Shown here: piece after piece, positions 8,795 through 17,233 of the stretch | How positions within the stretch are numbered: position 1 is the stretch's first letter | Layout: the number at the start of each line of letters is the position of its first letter | Assembly (NCBI GenBank): GCA_905236845.1 | Contig: CAJOQM010000033.1 | Location: 1-32,465 of the forward strand | Origin: an uncultured Lachnospiraceae bacterium | Lineage (GTDB): Bacteria; Bacillota; Clostridia; Lachnospirales; Lachnospiraceae | Direction: 5' to 3' | DNA length: 32,465 nt | Notes under the pieces: generated by a model | Databases searched by the model: none | Seen by the model: the letters and a program-made list of their open reading frames with translations, nothing else | Told to the model about the DNA's origin: nothing | Translations under genes and position numbers: made by a program

Positions 8795-9214
8795 ATGACA
8801 GAAGAAAAAATGCTGGATTTACTCGATGAAGCAGACAAAATGCGTTCATTTTCCCATTCCCCCTACAGCCGCTTCGCTGTAGGCGCTGCGCTTCTTTGTA
8901 CAGATGGCGCAGTATATGGAGGCTGTAATATAGAAAACGCCTCATACGGAGCCACGGTATGCGCGGAAAGAACCGCTGTCTTTAAGGCTGTCTCCGAGGG
9001 TCACAAAGATTTTGCGGCTATTGCGATTACGGGCGGCCCTTCAGCAGCAAGCGCAGATAACCCCTGCCCTCCCTGCGGTATATGCCGTCAGGTTCTGGCG
9101 GAATTTTGCGATCCGGACGAGCTCTCTGTTATCCTTCGGGATGCCGGCGGAGCCCCTGTCTCCTATACCCTTTCCGAGTTGCTTCCCCTTTCATTTACCG
9201 AAGAGTCCATGTAG
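8795..9214 (+). CDS. cdd: Cytidine deaminase
   Basis: Hydrolytically deaminates cytidine and deoxycytidine to the uridine forms in pyrimidine salvage. At 139 aa it has the length of the small tetrameric bacterial enzymes. The sequence holds the substrate-binding CNIENASYG (44-52), the zinc and catalytic motif TVCAERTAVF (Cys56 ligand, Glu58 proton shuttle) and PCPPCGICRQ with Cys91 and Cys94 as the remaining zinc ligands. The ATG at 8795 has AAAGGATA upstream. It is divergent from the RND exporter and followed by the histidine kinase gene, which has its own promoter. In other Firmicutes cdd often neighbours era or dgkA; that context is absent here. Confidence 0.96.
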   Translation: MTEEKMLDLLDEADKMRSFSHSPYSRFAVGAALLCTDGAVYGGCNIENASYGATVCAERTAVFKAVSEGHKDFAAIAITGGPSAASADNPCPPCGICRQVLAEFCDPDELSVILRDAGGAPVSYTLSELLPLSFTEESM

Positions 9215-9239
9215 GGCTCAGCTCAAGGCGAAAATGCTG

Positions 9240-9269
9240 TTGCGCGCCTCGCTTTGTGTATAGTATAAT
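9240..9269 (+). promoter_or_regulatory. Candidate SigA promoter for the hybrid histidine kinase gene
   Basis: TTGCGC (9240-9245), 18-nt spacer, perfect TATAAT (9264-9269), located 27 nt before the start codon. The -35 matches the consensus at only four positions. Confidence 0.65.
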
Positions 9270-9296
9270 AAAAGGCAGTTTGACAGGGGGAATCAT

Positions 9297-12167
9297 ATGG
9301 ACATAACAGGCAAGGAATTTTCTGACGAACTCAAAAATCTTTTCGAAACCGGGCTTATCACTCCGGCCATCAAATGGATGGGAGAGCAGGTGCCGGGAGG
9401 TTTCTTTGTCTATAAAGCCTACGAGCCCCTTGAGCTTATCTTTGTAAACACCTGCACGCTGGATATATTCGGATGCAAAGACATCGACGAATTCAAAGCA
9501 TTAACGGGCTATACATTCCGCGGCATGGTTCATCCCGACGATTTCCAGAAAATACAGGATTCCATAGACGAACAGATAGCTGACAAATCAAACTCAAACC
9601 AGGATTATGTAGAGTACCGGATTATCCGCAAGGACGGGACTGTGCGCTGGGTGGATGATTATGGGCACTTTGCCCAGCTTCCCGGATTCGGCGACGTTTA
9701 TTATGTATTTATAAGCGATATCACAAGCCGCCACCTGGAGCAGGAAGAGCGACGCCGGCGCGTCAACGAATACGAAGGTATGACAAAGCAGCTGGACGAT
9801 TTTGCACATGATGCGCTGGCGGTATTCCGCACAAATATGACCCAGGGCATCATAGAAGAAGTGCGCGGGCGCGATCTTTTTTCCTCTGACGTTGTAGGCG
9901 GCAATGTCGTCGATGCATTCCGGGCTCGCTGCAGCAGTTTCCTTGTACCCGGAGATGAGGAAATCTATCGCAGTAAATTTAACGAAAAAAACCTTGTAGA
10001 CCGTTATTACAACGGACAGGGTCCCGCTACTTTTGTGGCATATTGCAGACGCGATTCCGGAAGAGAATGCTTTGTGCGTTTTTCCGAATCTGCCATGGTT
10101 GACCCGGTAAAAGGAGAAGTCATATCCTTCGGTACAGAGATGGAGTTTAACTCCGAGCGGGTGACAGAAGTCCTCAACAAGAAGGTTCTGGCACAGCAAT
10201 ACGACATGGTAAGCTACATCGTAGACAACCACTATGGTGTTGTTATCGGCGACTCCGCAAACATCAAAAAGGGAAATATCTTCCCCAAAAAACGGGAAGG
10301 CATATACGCCGAATATATCTCCGGACAGGTTCTTCCTGTAGTTTCAGGCAGCCGGGAAGAAAAGGAAGCTCTCATACGCTCTCTTTCTCTTGAAACCATC
10401 GCAGAGAAGCTCCGGGATAACGAATCTTATACCGTAGATCTAGAATGCGAGATTGACGGAAAAACATATAACAAACGTTTCCGATATTATGAAGTCGACA
10501 ACAATTCAAATTTTTACATACTCCTTAAATCCGATCTGACAGAAGATTTTCGCAGGGAAAGAGAACGTGCCATCATGCTGGCGGAAGCCCTGCAGGAGGC
10601 AGAGCACGCAAACGCCGCCAAGACTTCCTTCCTTTCAAATATGAGCCATGAGATCCGCACGCCTATGAATGCCATCATCGGGCTTAACAGCCTGGCTTTG
10701 AAGGACGAAACCCTCTCTCCCCGCTCACGGGAATATCTGGAAAAAATCGGCGGCAGCGCAAAGCATCTTCTGGGGCTTATAAACGATATCCTTGATATGA
10801 GCCGCATAGAATCCGGCCGCGTCACCCTTGCCAAGGAAGAATTTTCCTTCGGCGAAATGCTCGAGCAGATAAATACCATGGTTCAGTCACAGTGCGACGA
10901 CAAGGGACTGACATTCGAATGCCATATCAAAGGTCATGTAAACGAATTTTACATCGGCGATGATATGAAGCTAAAGCAGGTGCTTATAAATATTTTGAGT
11001 AATGCCATTAAATTCACGGAATCACCGGGTTCTGTCACCTTCTATGTAGAGCAGGTAAGCGAATTTGAGGGGCATTCCACACTTCAATTTATCATAAAAG
11101 ATACGGGAGCCGGCATGAGTCCTGAATTTTTGCCCAGGATATTTGACGCCTTTACACAGGAAGACAGCACCCACGCCAACAAATTCGGGAGCACGGGTCT
11201 TGGCATGGCTATCACAAAAAACATCGTCGACATGATGAACGGCACCATAAAGGTATCCTCCGAAAAAGGCAAAGGCTCCGAATTCACTGTAACCATAACT
11301 CTTAACAATCCCGAAAAGCAGAGCAAGAAACTGGGAATGATAAAGCCCGGGGATATGAATGTGCTCATTATAGACGACGATCCCGTGGCATGCGAACACG
11401 CCCGGATGGTACTGGCAGAATCAGGCATAAGCTCCGATACCTGCCTGGGAGGCGAGGAGGCTCTGCGCATAATCAAAGTACGCCAGGCAAAACAGGCTCC
11501 TTATAACCTTATCCTTATGGACTGGAAAATGCCTCTTCAGGACGGCATCGAGGTTACACACAGCATCCGCAAAATGGACGGAGGTAACGAGCCCATTATC
11601 ATTCTAACCACATATAACTGGGATGATATTATGGAAGAAGCTATCGAAGCCGGCGTGGACGGATTCCTGTCAAAGCCCATATTTGTAAGCAGTCTGATGG
11701 ATGAATTGGAAATGATCGTATTGCGCAGACGCCCATCATCCATTGCGGAAAAAGGCAAGGCAGGTCTCGAAGGCCGCAGAATACTCCTTGCGGAGGACAT
11801 TGCAATAAACGCCGATATTATGAAGGAAATCCTGGCATCAAAAGACATAATCGCAGAGCATGCGGAAAACGGCGAAAAAGCATATGATATGTTTGCCTTA
11901 AGCGCAGAGGGATATTATGACGCCATACTTATGGATGTCCAGATGCCCATAATGGACGGGCTTGCAGCGACTGCGCAGATACGTTCGCTATCGAGAAACG
12001 ATGCCAAAAACATCCCTATCATAGCTATGACAGCAAATGCCTTTGACGAAGATGTCCAAAGATCCCTTCAGGTAGGAATGAACGCTCATCTTTCAAAGCC
12101 CATAGAGCCCCAGCAGCTCTATCAGACATTAGAAGATCTGATATACGAATACGACGAGACCAGATAA
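9297..12167 (+). CDS. Soluble hybrid sensor histidine kinase with two receiver domains
   Basis: Signalling protein of 956 aa with no predicted membrane segment, so it probably senses a cytoplasmic cue. A PAS_3-type domain lies at about 30-150 (MVHPDDF, then YRIIRKDGTVRWVDDYG). A less clear sensory region spans about 170-425, and a short coiled coil leads into HisKA, with phospho-acceptor His451 in SNMSHEIRTPMNAI. The HATPase domain has an N-box around Asn569 and a glycine-rich STGLGMAI segment. Receiver 1 (about 685-805) has phospho-acceptor Asp742 in LILMDWKMP, and receiver 2 (about 825-950) has Asp880 in AILMDVQMP. There is no Hpt domain and no adjacent regulator, so any onward phosphotransfer partner must be encoded elsewhere. 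The start has AGGGGG at 9285-9290. Confidence 0.94.
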   Translation: MDITGKEFSDELKNLFETGLITPAIKWMGEQVPGGFFVYKAYEPLELIFVNTCTLDIFGCKDIDEFKALTGYTFRGMVHPDDFQKIQDSIDEQIADKSNSNQDYVEYRIIRKDGTVRWVDDYGHFAQLPGFGDVYYVFISDITSRHLEQEERRRRVNEYEGMTKQLDDFAHDALAVFRTNMTQGIIEEVRGRDLFSSDVVGGNVVDAFRARCSSFLVPGDEEIYRSKFNEKNLVDRYYNGQGPATFVAYCRRDSGRECFVRFSESAMVDPVKGEVISFGTEMEFNSERVTEVLNKKVLAQQYDMVSYIVDNHYGVVIGDSANIKKGNIFPKKREGIYAEYISGQVLPVVSGSREEKEALIRSLSLETIAEKLRDNESYTVDLECEIDGKTYNKRFRYYEVDNNSNFYILLKSDLTEDFRRERERAIMLAEALQEAEHANAAKTSFLSNMSHEIRTPMNAIIGLNSLALKDETLSPRSREYLEKIGGSAKHLLGLINDILDMSRIESGRVTLAKEEFSFGEMLEQINTMVQSQCDDKGLTFECHIKGHVNEFYIGDDMKLKQVLINILSNAIKFTESPGSVTFYVEQVSEFEGHSTLQFIIKDTGAGMSPEFLPRIFDAFTQEDSTHANKFGSTGLGMAITKNIVDMMNGTIKVSSEKGKGSEFTVTITLNNPEKQSKKLGMIKPGDMNVLIIDDDPVACEHARMVLAESGISSDTCLGGEEALRIIKVRQAKQAPYNLILMDWKMPLQDGIEVTHSIRKMDGGNEPIIILTTYNWDDIMEEAIEAGVDGFLSKPIFVSSLMDELEMIVLRRRPSSIAEKGKAGLEGRRILLAEDIAINADIMKEILASKDIIAEHAENGEKAYDMFALSAEGYYDAILMDVQMPIMDGLAATAQIRSLSRNDAKNIPIIAMTANAFDEDVQRSLQVGMNAHLSKPIEPQQLYQTLEDLIYEYDETR

Positions 12168-12171
12168 AAGC

Positions 12172-12213
12172 AAAAAAAATCCGAGTCGGAGAATATTCCG
12201 ATCCGGATTTTTT
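12172..12213. terminator. Bidirectional terminator between the histidine kinase and PfkB-family genes
   Basis: Hairpin of AAAAAATCCG-A-GTCGG against CCGA-TCCGGATTTTTT, with one mismatch and loop AGAATATT. It is A-rich on the left and T-rich on the right, so it serves both converging transcripts. It begins 5 nt after the kinase stop codon. Confidence 0.85.
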
Positions 12214-12218
12214 AATTA

Positions 12219-13178
12219 TTATTGCGGCCCGGGGATAGTGACATTGCCCTTTAGACTGTCCATTCCTCTGGGATCCCATACTACCTCATCCCAGTGATCG
12301 AGCTGTTCTTCCGTCATAAATCCGTTTGATGTCCCCATGTATCCGATCTTGTGGGAGCAGAAAAGGAGTGCCTTGTGCATAGCCACTTTAGAATCCTTTG
12401 TCTTCATAAAATAATGAATAAAGCAGGCAAAAAACGCATTGTCGCCGCCGGCAAGATTAACTACCTGTGATGAAGCAACCGTATCATAATGCGCCTTTAT
12501 ATCACGGAATTTGTCATACAGTATAAGCCCCTTCTCACCCTGACCCAGGATTATCATATCGGGCTGATACTTATCTACCATATCCTGAATAAACGAAAAC
12601 GGCTCTTCCTGAATGGAATTATCCGTAAAGTACAATATATCGGCATTTTTGAGGAAATCTTCGTTATATTTTTCCTTTTCTCTTTGGAAATTATGAATCT
12701 TTACGGCAAGCTTCTTTCCGTGATCTTTTGCCAGCTTTATAAAAGGTCTGCAGAAATTCGCATTCGTAAGTATAAACATATCCGCTTCGTCTGCTACAGG
12801 CTCAACCTTTGACATATCATAGACAGCCTCCCTTATATCCTTAAGGTCATCGAAGACCTGCTGCTTTCTGTTGTTATCATAAAGCATAACCTCGACGGGA
12901 GTCTCTTTCATGATAGGCATTACATAATCCGTATCAAGGGTAACCTCCCTGTCCTCCGGATTAAATATGGAAAGGTTCTGATTTTCTCCCACTACTGTCA
13001 TAAAGCGTACATCATCCCCCAGCCATTTAAGGGCAAGTGAAATATTAAAAGCATCTCCGCCGGCAGATGAATGAATTGCGTTGTTAGCTTCCGTGCACAC
13101 CTGATACGCCACGGGAATATTATCGACTTTTATGATGGTTTCTAGCTGTGTGATTCCTGCTATAACATAATTAAACAT
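12219..13178 (-). CDS. PfkB-family carbohydrate or nucleoside kinase
   Basis: ATP-dependent kinase of the ribokinase fold, 319 aa; the substrate is not identifiable. The N-terminal half has the sugar-binding AGGDAFNISLALKWLGDDVRFMTVVGEN region typical of the family. The C-terminal signature normally written GAGD(T/A)F appears as AGGDNAFFACF, keeping catalytic-base Asp246 and the anion-hole glycines. A GGAGGAG ribosome binding site sits 5 nt before the ATG. It is the last gene of the minus-strand run and follows pgi after a 116-nt gap filled with degenerate repeats, which suggests a sugar-phosphate role. Fructokinase, ribokinase or another sugar kinase are all possible. Confidence 0.85.
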   Translation of the reverse strand: MFNYVIAGITQLETIIKVDNIPVAYQVCTEANNAIHSSAGGDAFNISLALKWLGDDVRFMTVVGENQNLSIFNPEDREVTLDTDYVMPIMKETPVEVMLYDNNRKQQVFDDLKDIREAVYDMSKVEPVADEADMFILTNANFCRPFIKLAKDHGKKLAVKIHNFQREKEKYNEDFLKNADILYFTDNSIQEEPFSFIQDMVDKYQPDMIILGQGEKGLILYDKFRDIKAHYDTVASSQVVNLAGGDNAFFACFIHYFMKTKDSKVAMHKALLFCSHKIGYMGTSNGFMTEEQLDHWDEVVWDPRGMDSLKGNVTIPGPQ

Positions 13179-13190
13179 ATTTTCTCCTCC

Positions 13191-13313
13191 TTGGTGATCG
13201 GGTTTTCATAAAAACCGGGATTCCTTAATAATCAGGTTTCCCTTAACAACCGGAATTCCTTGATGACCGGGCTTTCCCCAGTAATTGGATTCTCTTAACA
13301 ACCGGGCTTTCCC
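13191..13313. repeat. Seven degenerate tandem repeats between pgi and the PfkB-family gene
   Basis: Units of about 15-20 bp, plus-strand pattern near TTAACAACCGGGCTTTCC, at 13191-13208, 13209-13224, 13225-13242, 13243-13259, 13260-13279, 13280-13294 and 13295-13313. The last unit includes the stop codon and final residues (GKPGC) of pgi, so the array appears to have spread from the end of that gene. Units differ by substitutions and 1-4 nt indels. Confidence 0.75.
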
Positions 13314-14614
13314 AACAGCTTAAACATATTTGCCTTATATTTTTCAACGCCGGGCTGGTTAAAGGGATTTACTCCCAGCATATATCCGCTTACACCGCAA
13401 GCGAATTCAAAAAAGTAGAACAATTCGCCCAGACTCTTTTCCGATGTGTCCGGCATATGAATAAGTATATTGGGGACTCCGCCTTCGGTATGCGCCAGAA
13501 TCGTACCCTCCATAGCGTTTTTATTAACGTAATCCATGGTCTTCCCGGCAAGATAATTAAGCCCGTCAAGATCAGCATCGTCCGAAGGTATTATTACCTC
13601 TGCCCGGGGCTTATCTATTGCAATTACGGTCTCAAACATGAGCCTTGTTCCGTCCTGGATAAACTGACCCATGGAATGAAGATCCGTAGTAAGGTCTACG
13701 GATGCGGGGAATATTCCCTTTCCGCCCTTGCCCTCGCTTTCTCCGTAAAGCTGTTTCCACCACTCGGAAATATAATGCATGGAGGGCTCATAGTTTGCCA
13801 GGATTTCAACAGACTTTCCCTTTTCCATAAAAATATTACGAAGTGCCGCATAACAAAGGGGTCCGCATTCCTCTGCGCTTTTGTTAAACGCATCCTCCCT
13901 GGCTATCCTCGCCCCTTCCATAAGGGCATCTATATCCGCTCCGGATGCTGCTATAGGAAGGAGACCCACCGCCGTAAGCACGGAAAATCTGCCGCCCACA
14001 TCATCCGGCACGACAAAAGTCTTATAACCCTGGGCATCGGACAAAGTCTTTAAGGCACCCTTTTTCCTGTCAGTCGTTGCATATATGCGATCTGCCGCAC
14101 CTTCTTTGCCGTATTTTTTCTCCAATGCCTCACGGAATATACGAAATGCGATCGCACACTCCGTAGTGGTCCCGGATTTTGAAATAACGTTTATAGACCA
14201 GTCCTTCCCTTCCAGAAGATCCATAAGCTCAGTCAGATAAGTTCCGCTTATATGATTTCCCACAAAATATATTTGCGGAGCCTTGTATTTGTTCTTTGCA
14301 ATGGAATCATTGTTATAGAAGCTATGGCGCAAAAATTCTATGGCTGCCCTCGCTCCAAGGTACGATCCGCCGATTCCTATTACCACAAGTACATCCGAAT
14401 CCTTGCGGATTTTTGATGCAGCCTCTTTGATAGCAGCAAATTCTTCCTTATCATAATCCACGGGAAGATCCAGCCACCCGAGGAAATCGTTTCCCTCGCC
14501 CATGCGTCCCAAAAGCTTCTCCTTTGCGGATTTTGCTCTTTCCATCATGGCCGTAAATTCCTCTCCGGAATAAAACTGCTCTGCTCTTTTTGCATCAATT
14601 GAAATACCGCTCAT
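13295..14614 (-). CDS. pgi: Glucose-6-phosphate isomerase
   Basis: Cytosolic glycolytic enzyme interconverting glucose-6-phosphate and fructose-6-phosphate. The 439-aa length fits the short Firmicute form. Visible motifs are the phosphate-binding ISKSGTTTE segment, the family signature [12 protein letters not shown] (GGRF at 207-210), the GESEGK catalytic-loop segment and the C-terminal [36 protein letters not shown] precedes the ATG. The start overlaps the stop of the upstream glycosyltransferase gene by 4 nt (ATGA), so translation is probably coupled. The last codons form one unit of a tandem repeat that continues into the 3' gap. Confidence 0.97.
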   Translation of the reverse strand: MSGISIDAKRAEQFYSGEEFTAMMERAKSAKEKLLGRMGEGNDFLGWLDLPVDYDKEEFAAIKEAASKIRKDSDVLVVIGIGGSYLGARAAIEFLRHSFYNNDSIAKNKYKAPQIYFVGNHISGTYLTELMDLLEGKDWSINVISKSGTTTECAIAFRIFREALEKKYGKEGAADRIYATTDRKKGALKTLSDAQGYKTFVVPDDVGGRFSVLTAVGLLPIAASGADIDALMEGARIAREDAFNKSAEECGPLCYAALRNIFMEKGKSVEILANYEPSMHYISEWWKQLYGESEGKGGKGIFPASVDLTTDLHSMGQFIQDGTRLMFETVIAIDKPRAEVIIPSDDADLDGLNYLAGKTMDYVNKNAMEGTILAHTEGGVPNILIHMPDTSEKSLGELFYFFEFACGVSGYMLGVNPFNQPGVEKYKANMFKLLGKPGC

Positions 14615-15816
14615 AAATCATATCCTCCCATTATTTCAATAAGGCGTTTTTCCACGGCCTCTTTAGAAAAAATATCTTCGTAAAGCTTCCGTCCCGCCGC
14701 AGCAATATTACCAAGGCTGTCTTTATCTGCGATTACCAATAATAATCTTTTCAAAAATTCATTAATATCCTCATTGGGAAAAACAAAGCCGTTTATGCAA
14801 TCAGTCATAAGGCGTGATATTCCGGCTCCCGTTGAGACCAGGGCAAGCTTTCCAAACATCAGGGCTTCGACTATGGTAGTCGGCGTAGAATCCACCCTTG
14901 AGGGCGCCAGTACGCAATCGCATTTTTTGTATAGTTCGTAAACCTCTTTCCTGTCCAGCTTTCCCAGCATATGCACGAAAGGATATTTGCCTGCGTGCTC
15001 ATGAATTATTTCTACATATTTCCTGGCAGCATCCCCGGCATCCACCTCATATCCGGAAAGATAAAATTCCACCTTTTCCCGATATTGGGCGGGAATAAGG
15101 CTGATAGCGGAAAGAAGCAAATCCTGCCCTTTTATATATAGATAAGCTCCCGGCAAATAGAAGCGCACCTTATCGTCCTTTGTCTTTTCCGCATCTTTTT
15201 CGGGGGCTCCTTCCTTCATTTCATCCCGAATTACCATAGGAAGAAGATCCGCCTTAACTCCATAGATCTCCTCTATCTGGGCGCAAACTCCCGGCATAAC
15301 TCCCAAAAGCCGTATGTTTGCGGAATATTTTGAAAGGTCCGTTCCCTTTTTAAGCATATCCTTAAAAACATCGGTGTTCTCGTGAAACCACCAATACACC
15401 GGCACATTAGTGCCATCGAAAATACCGGCATAGGGATGCGTCACTATGGTGTTTAAAAAAACCGCATCGTATGCGCCGGTAAGCTCCTTTGCAAAAATCT
15501 CATCCGACGAAAAAGCTTTTAATATAACAACATCTGCACCGGCCTCATTAAAAGACGCCCTGTACGCTCCGTCAAAAAACGATATACAACAAAGATCGTA
15601 CCCTCTTTCCTTAAGCAAAGGAAGCATTTCAAAAAGCACTGTAGTCGCCCCGGTAAGCTCCATGGTCGGGGTGACTATAAGCATATTTTGGCTGCCGGCG
15701 GGGGCGCCTTTATGCCCGGTCAGTGGGTCATCCTGCCCGGCGGAGGCGCTTTCCGAACCGTTTGCTTTCTTTTCGTAAATCCCGGATGCTCTTTGTCTTA
15801 ATATATCTGCTATCAT
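14611..15816 (-). CDS. Glycosyltransferase of the GT4 family (GT-B fold)
   Basis: Predicted retaining sugar transferase of 401 aa. The N-terminal Rossmann domain starts at residue 45 ([21 protein letters not shown]). The C-terminal nucleotide-sugar domain contains the family pattern [38 protein letters not shown] with the EX7E-type glutamate region, and ends with a short tail. Residues 10-44 are a polar low-complexity extension (Ser, Ala, Gly, Gln) not needed for the fold. The ATG at 15816 has no clear Shine-Dalgarno sequence, but it lies 3 nt after the HIT gene stop, consistent with translational coupling. Donor and acceptor are unknown; cell-surface polysaccharide or glycolipid synthesis is plausible from the neighbouring envelope genes. 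Confidence 0.85.
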   Translation of the reverse strand: MIADILRQRASGIYEKKANGSESASAGQDDPLTGHKGAPAGSQNMLIVTPTMELTGATTVLFEMLPLLKERGYDLCCISFFDGAYRASFNEAGADVVILKAFSSDEIFAKELTGAYDAVFLNTIVTHPYAGIFDGTNVPVYWWFHENTDVFKDMLKKGTDLSKYSANIRLLGVMPGVCAQIEEIYGVKADLLPMVIRDEMKEGAPEKDAEKTKDDKVRFYLPGAYLYIKGQDLLLSAISLIPAQYREKVEFYLSGYEVDAGDAARKYVEIIHEHAGKYPFVHMLGKLDRKEVYELYKKCDCVLAPSRVDSTPTTIVEALMFGKLALVSTGAGISRLMTDCINGFVFPNEDINEFLKRLLLVIADKDSLGNIAAAGRKLYEDIFSKEAVEKRLIEIMGGYDL

Positions 15817-15819
15817 AAA

Positions 15820-16230
15820 TTAAAAGCTCAACATATCCCTGTATTTGTCAGTCTCTCCCTCGTCATACGCTACATGATTCCACGAAAGACCTACATTGTC
15901 CGAATCAAACCTGGGCAGCACATGAATATGATAATGGAACACCGTCTGTCCGGACGCCTCTCCGTTGTTTTGTAGAATATTTATTCCGTCGCAGGAAAGA
16001 ACATCCATCTGCCGCTTTGCTACTTTCTTTGCAACACACATGGCTTTTGCCAAAGTATCGTCATCCATCTCAAAAACATTTGCAAAATGATTCTTGGGAA
16101 TAACCAGGCTGTGTCCCTTCGCTGCGGGATCCGCATCAAGAATAACCCTCACGTCATCGTCTTCATAAACGGTGTTTGTCGGTATTTCACCATTTGCCAA
16201 TTTGCAAAAAATACAATCATCCTTTGTCAT
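15820..16230 (-). CDS. HIT family protein (Hint-like nucleotide hydrolase)
   Basis: Small histidine-triad protein of 136 aa, expected to hydrolyse adenosine phosphoramidates or related nucleotide conjugates in the cytosol. The N-terminus carries CIFCK (Cys6, Cys9) typical of zinc-binding Hint proteins. The central KGHSLVIPKNHFANVFEMDDDTL is characteristic, and the histidine triad HYHIHVLPR places His99, His101 and His103, with His101 or His103 as nucleophile by analogy. The gene lies 19 nt after the flavodoxin-SCP2 gene and 3 nt before the glycosyltransferase gene, within the same minus-strand run. Confidence 0.95.
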   Translation of the reverse strand: MTKDDCIFCKLANGEIPTNTVYEDDDVRVILDADPAAKGHSLVIPKNHFANVFEMDDDTLAKAMCVAKKVAKRQMDVLSCDGINILQNNGEASGQTVFHYHIHVLPRFDSDNVGLSWNHVAYDEGETDKYRDMLSF

Positions 16231-16249
16231 ATCTGCCTCCTTTTAAAAA

Positions 16250-17233
16250 TTAAAACGGAAAAACTTCATCAAGGGCAGTCAGCGTGTTAAAATCGCCTTT
16301 CGCCGTCATTTCTCCGGACATAAAGGCCTTTTGGAACGTTGATGCTCCGCTTAAAATATCATCCAGGGTCCTTTCGGACAGCTTCGCCACTACATCGGCA
16401 TCATTTATCTTGCCATATCCGACATCAAGCGTATCGTTATCCACTATGATATATACAGGCTCCGATATCCCATCTATCATCATTTGATATTTAGCGGCAA
16501 GACCCTGCTTTGCAAGGAATTTTTCCCTTATATTTTTTATAAAAAGCCCCTCTTCCGACATGGCTTCAAGCCGCTCGCTGAAAAGACCGGAGAGTTCTTC
16601 AAGATCCTCTTTCTGTCGACGCACGTAATCATCGTTGGACACATACTTTGACAAAAGCTCGCTTTCCTGAGGCTTAAGTTCTATCCTGTGGGTCCGAAGC
16701 ACGGAGTTCTTAACTGCCTGATTGCTGGAGGGAAGCTCTGTCCTTTTCTGGGCTATGGTGCGATAGAGATTTTCCGCTTTTTTCTCTATATAAGTCGCAT
16801 ACTCTTCGTTCGCCTCAAACGTCGCAGAGTCCTCTACATATCCTCTGATGCCGTCGCAAAGCTTTCCTCCGAGTATCTCCCATGCGTTTTGGAGAGTAAG
16901 CATCCCCTCCTTTTCACCATAGGTGGTAGACATAACAACAGGCATCATATAAAGATCCGCAATCACATCCTTGTCTGCATAAAGCCAGCAGGAATCAAGG
17001 AAATTCTGCATATGGCCGCCTATGCCGATCCATTCAACCGTAGATGCAAGAATAATCCCGTCAGCTTCTTTCAGACTTTGATGGAGGGTCACCAGAGAAT
17101 TTTTCAATTCGTATAAGTTGTACCGTGTGACAGTTACATTAAGCTCCTTGAGGACTTCCTCCATTTTGTTTATAACATAAAGGGTAGGGTCGTCCAAAAC
17201 TCCCCTTCCTCCGTAATACAGGTTTACTATCAT
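16250..17233 (-). CDS. Flavodoxin-like protein fused to an SCP2-like domain
   Basis: Two-part protein of 327 aa. Residues 1-165 resemble NADPH-dependent FMN reductases or flavodoxins: ADGIILASTVEWIGIGGHMQNFLDSCW (about 57-83) is the flavin-binding loop and helix region, followed by VVMSTTYGEKEG. A helical linker (about 170-245) leads to residues 246-327, which resemble the sterol-carrier-protein-2 fold (VYIIVDNDTLDVGYGKINDADVVAKLSERTLDDILSG, then FMSGEMTAKGDFNTLTALDEVF). The start codon overlaps the murG stop by 1 nt (TAATG). A flavoenzyme acting on a hydrophobic substrate held by the SCP2 domain is possible but is inference only. Confidence 0.75.
   Translation of the reverse strand: MIVNLYYGGRGVLDDPTLYVINKMEEVLKELNVTVTRYNLYELKNSLVTLHQSLKEADGIILASTVEWIGIGGHMQNFLDSCWLYADKDVIADLYMMPVVMSTTYGEKEGMLTLQNAWEILGGKLCDGIRGYVEDSATFEANEEYATYIEKKAENLYRTIAQKRTELPSSNQAVKNSVLRTHRIELKPQESELLSKYVSNDDYVRRQKEDLEELSGLFSERLEAMSEEGLFIKNIREKFLAKQGLAAKYQMMIDGISEPVYIIVDNDTLDVGYGKINDADVVAKLSERTLDDILSGASTFQKAFMSGEMTAKGDFNTLTALDEVFPF

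Noticed and set aside
9214..9296. Possible terminator after cdd (AGGCG / CGCCT)
   Set aside because: The stem has only five pairs with a long loop and no clear U-tract; the sequence is better explained by the promoter at 9240-9269.
13191..13313. Tandem repeats considered as a CRISPR array
   Set aside because: The units are contiguous without unique spacers, are degenerate and only about 15-20 bp long, and no cas gene is present.
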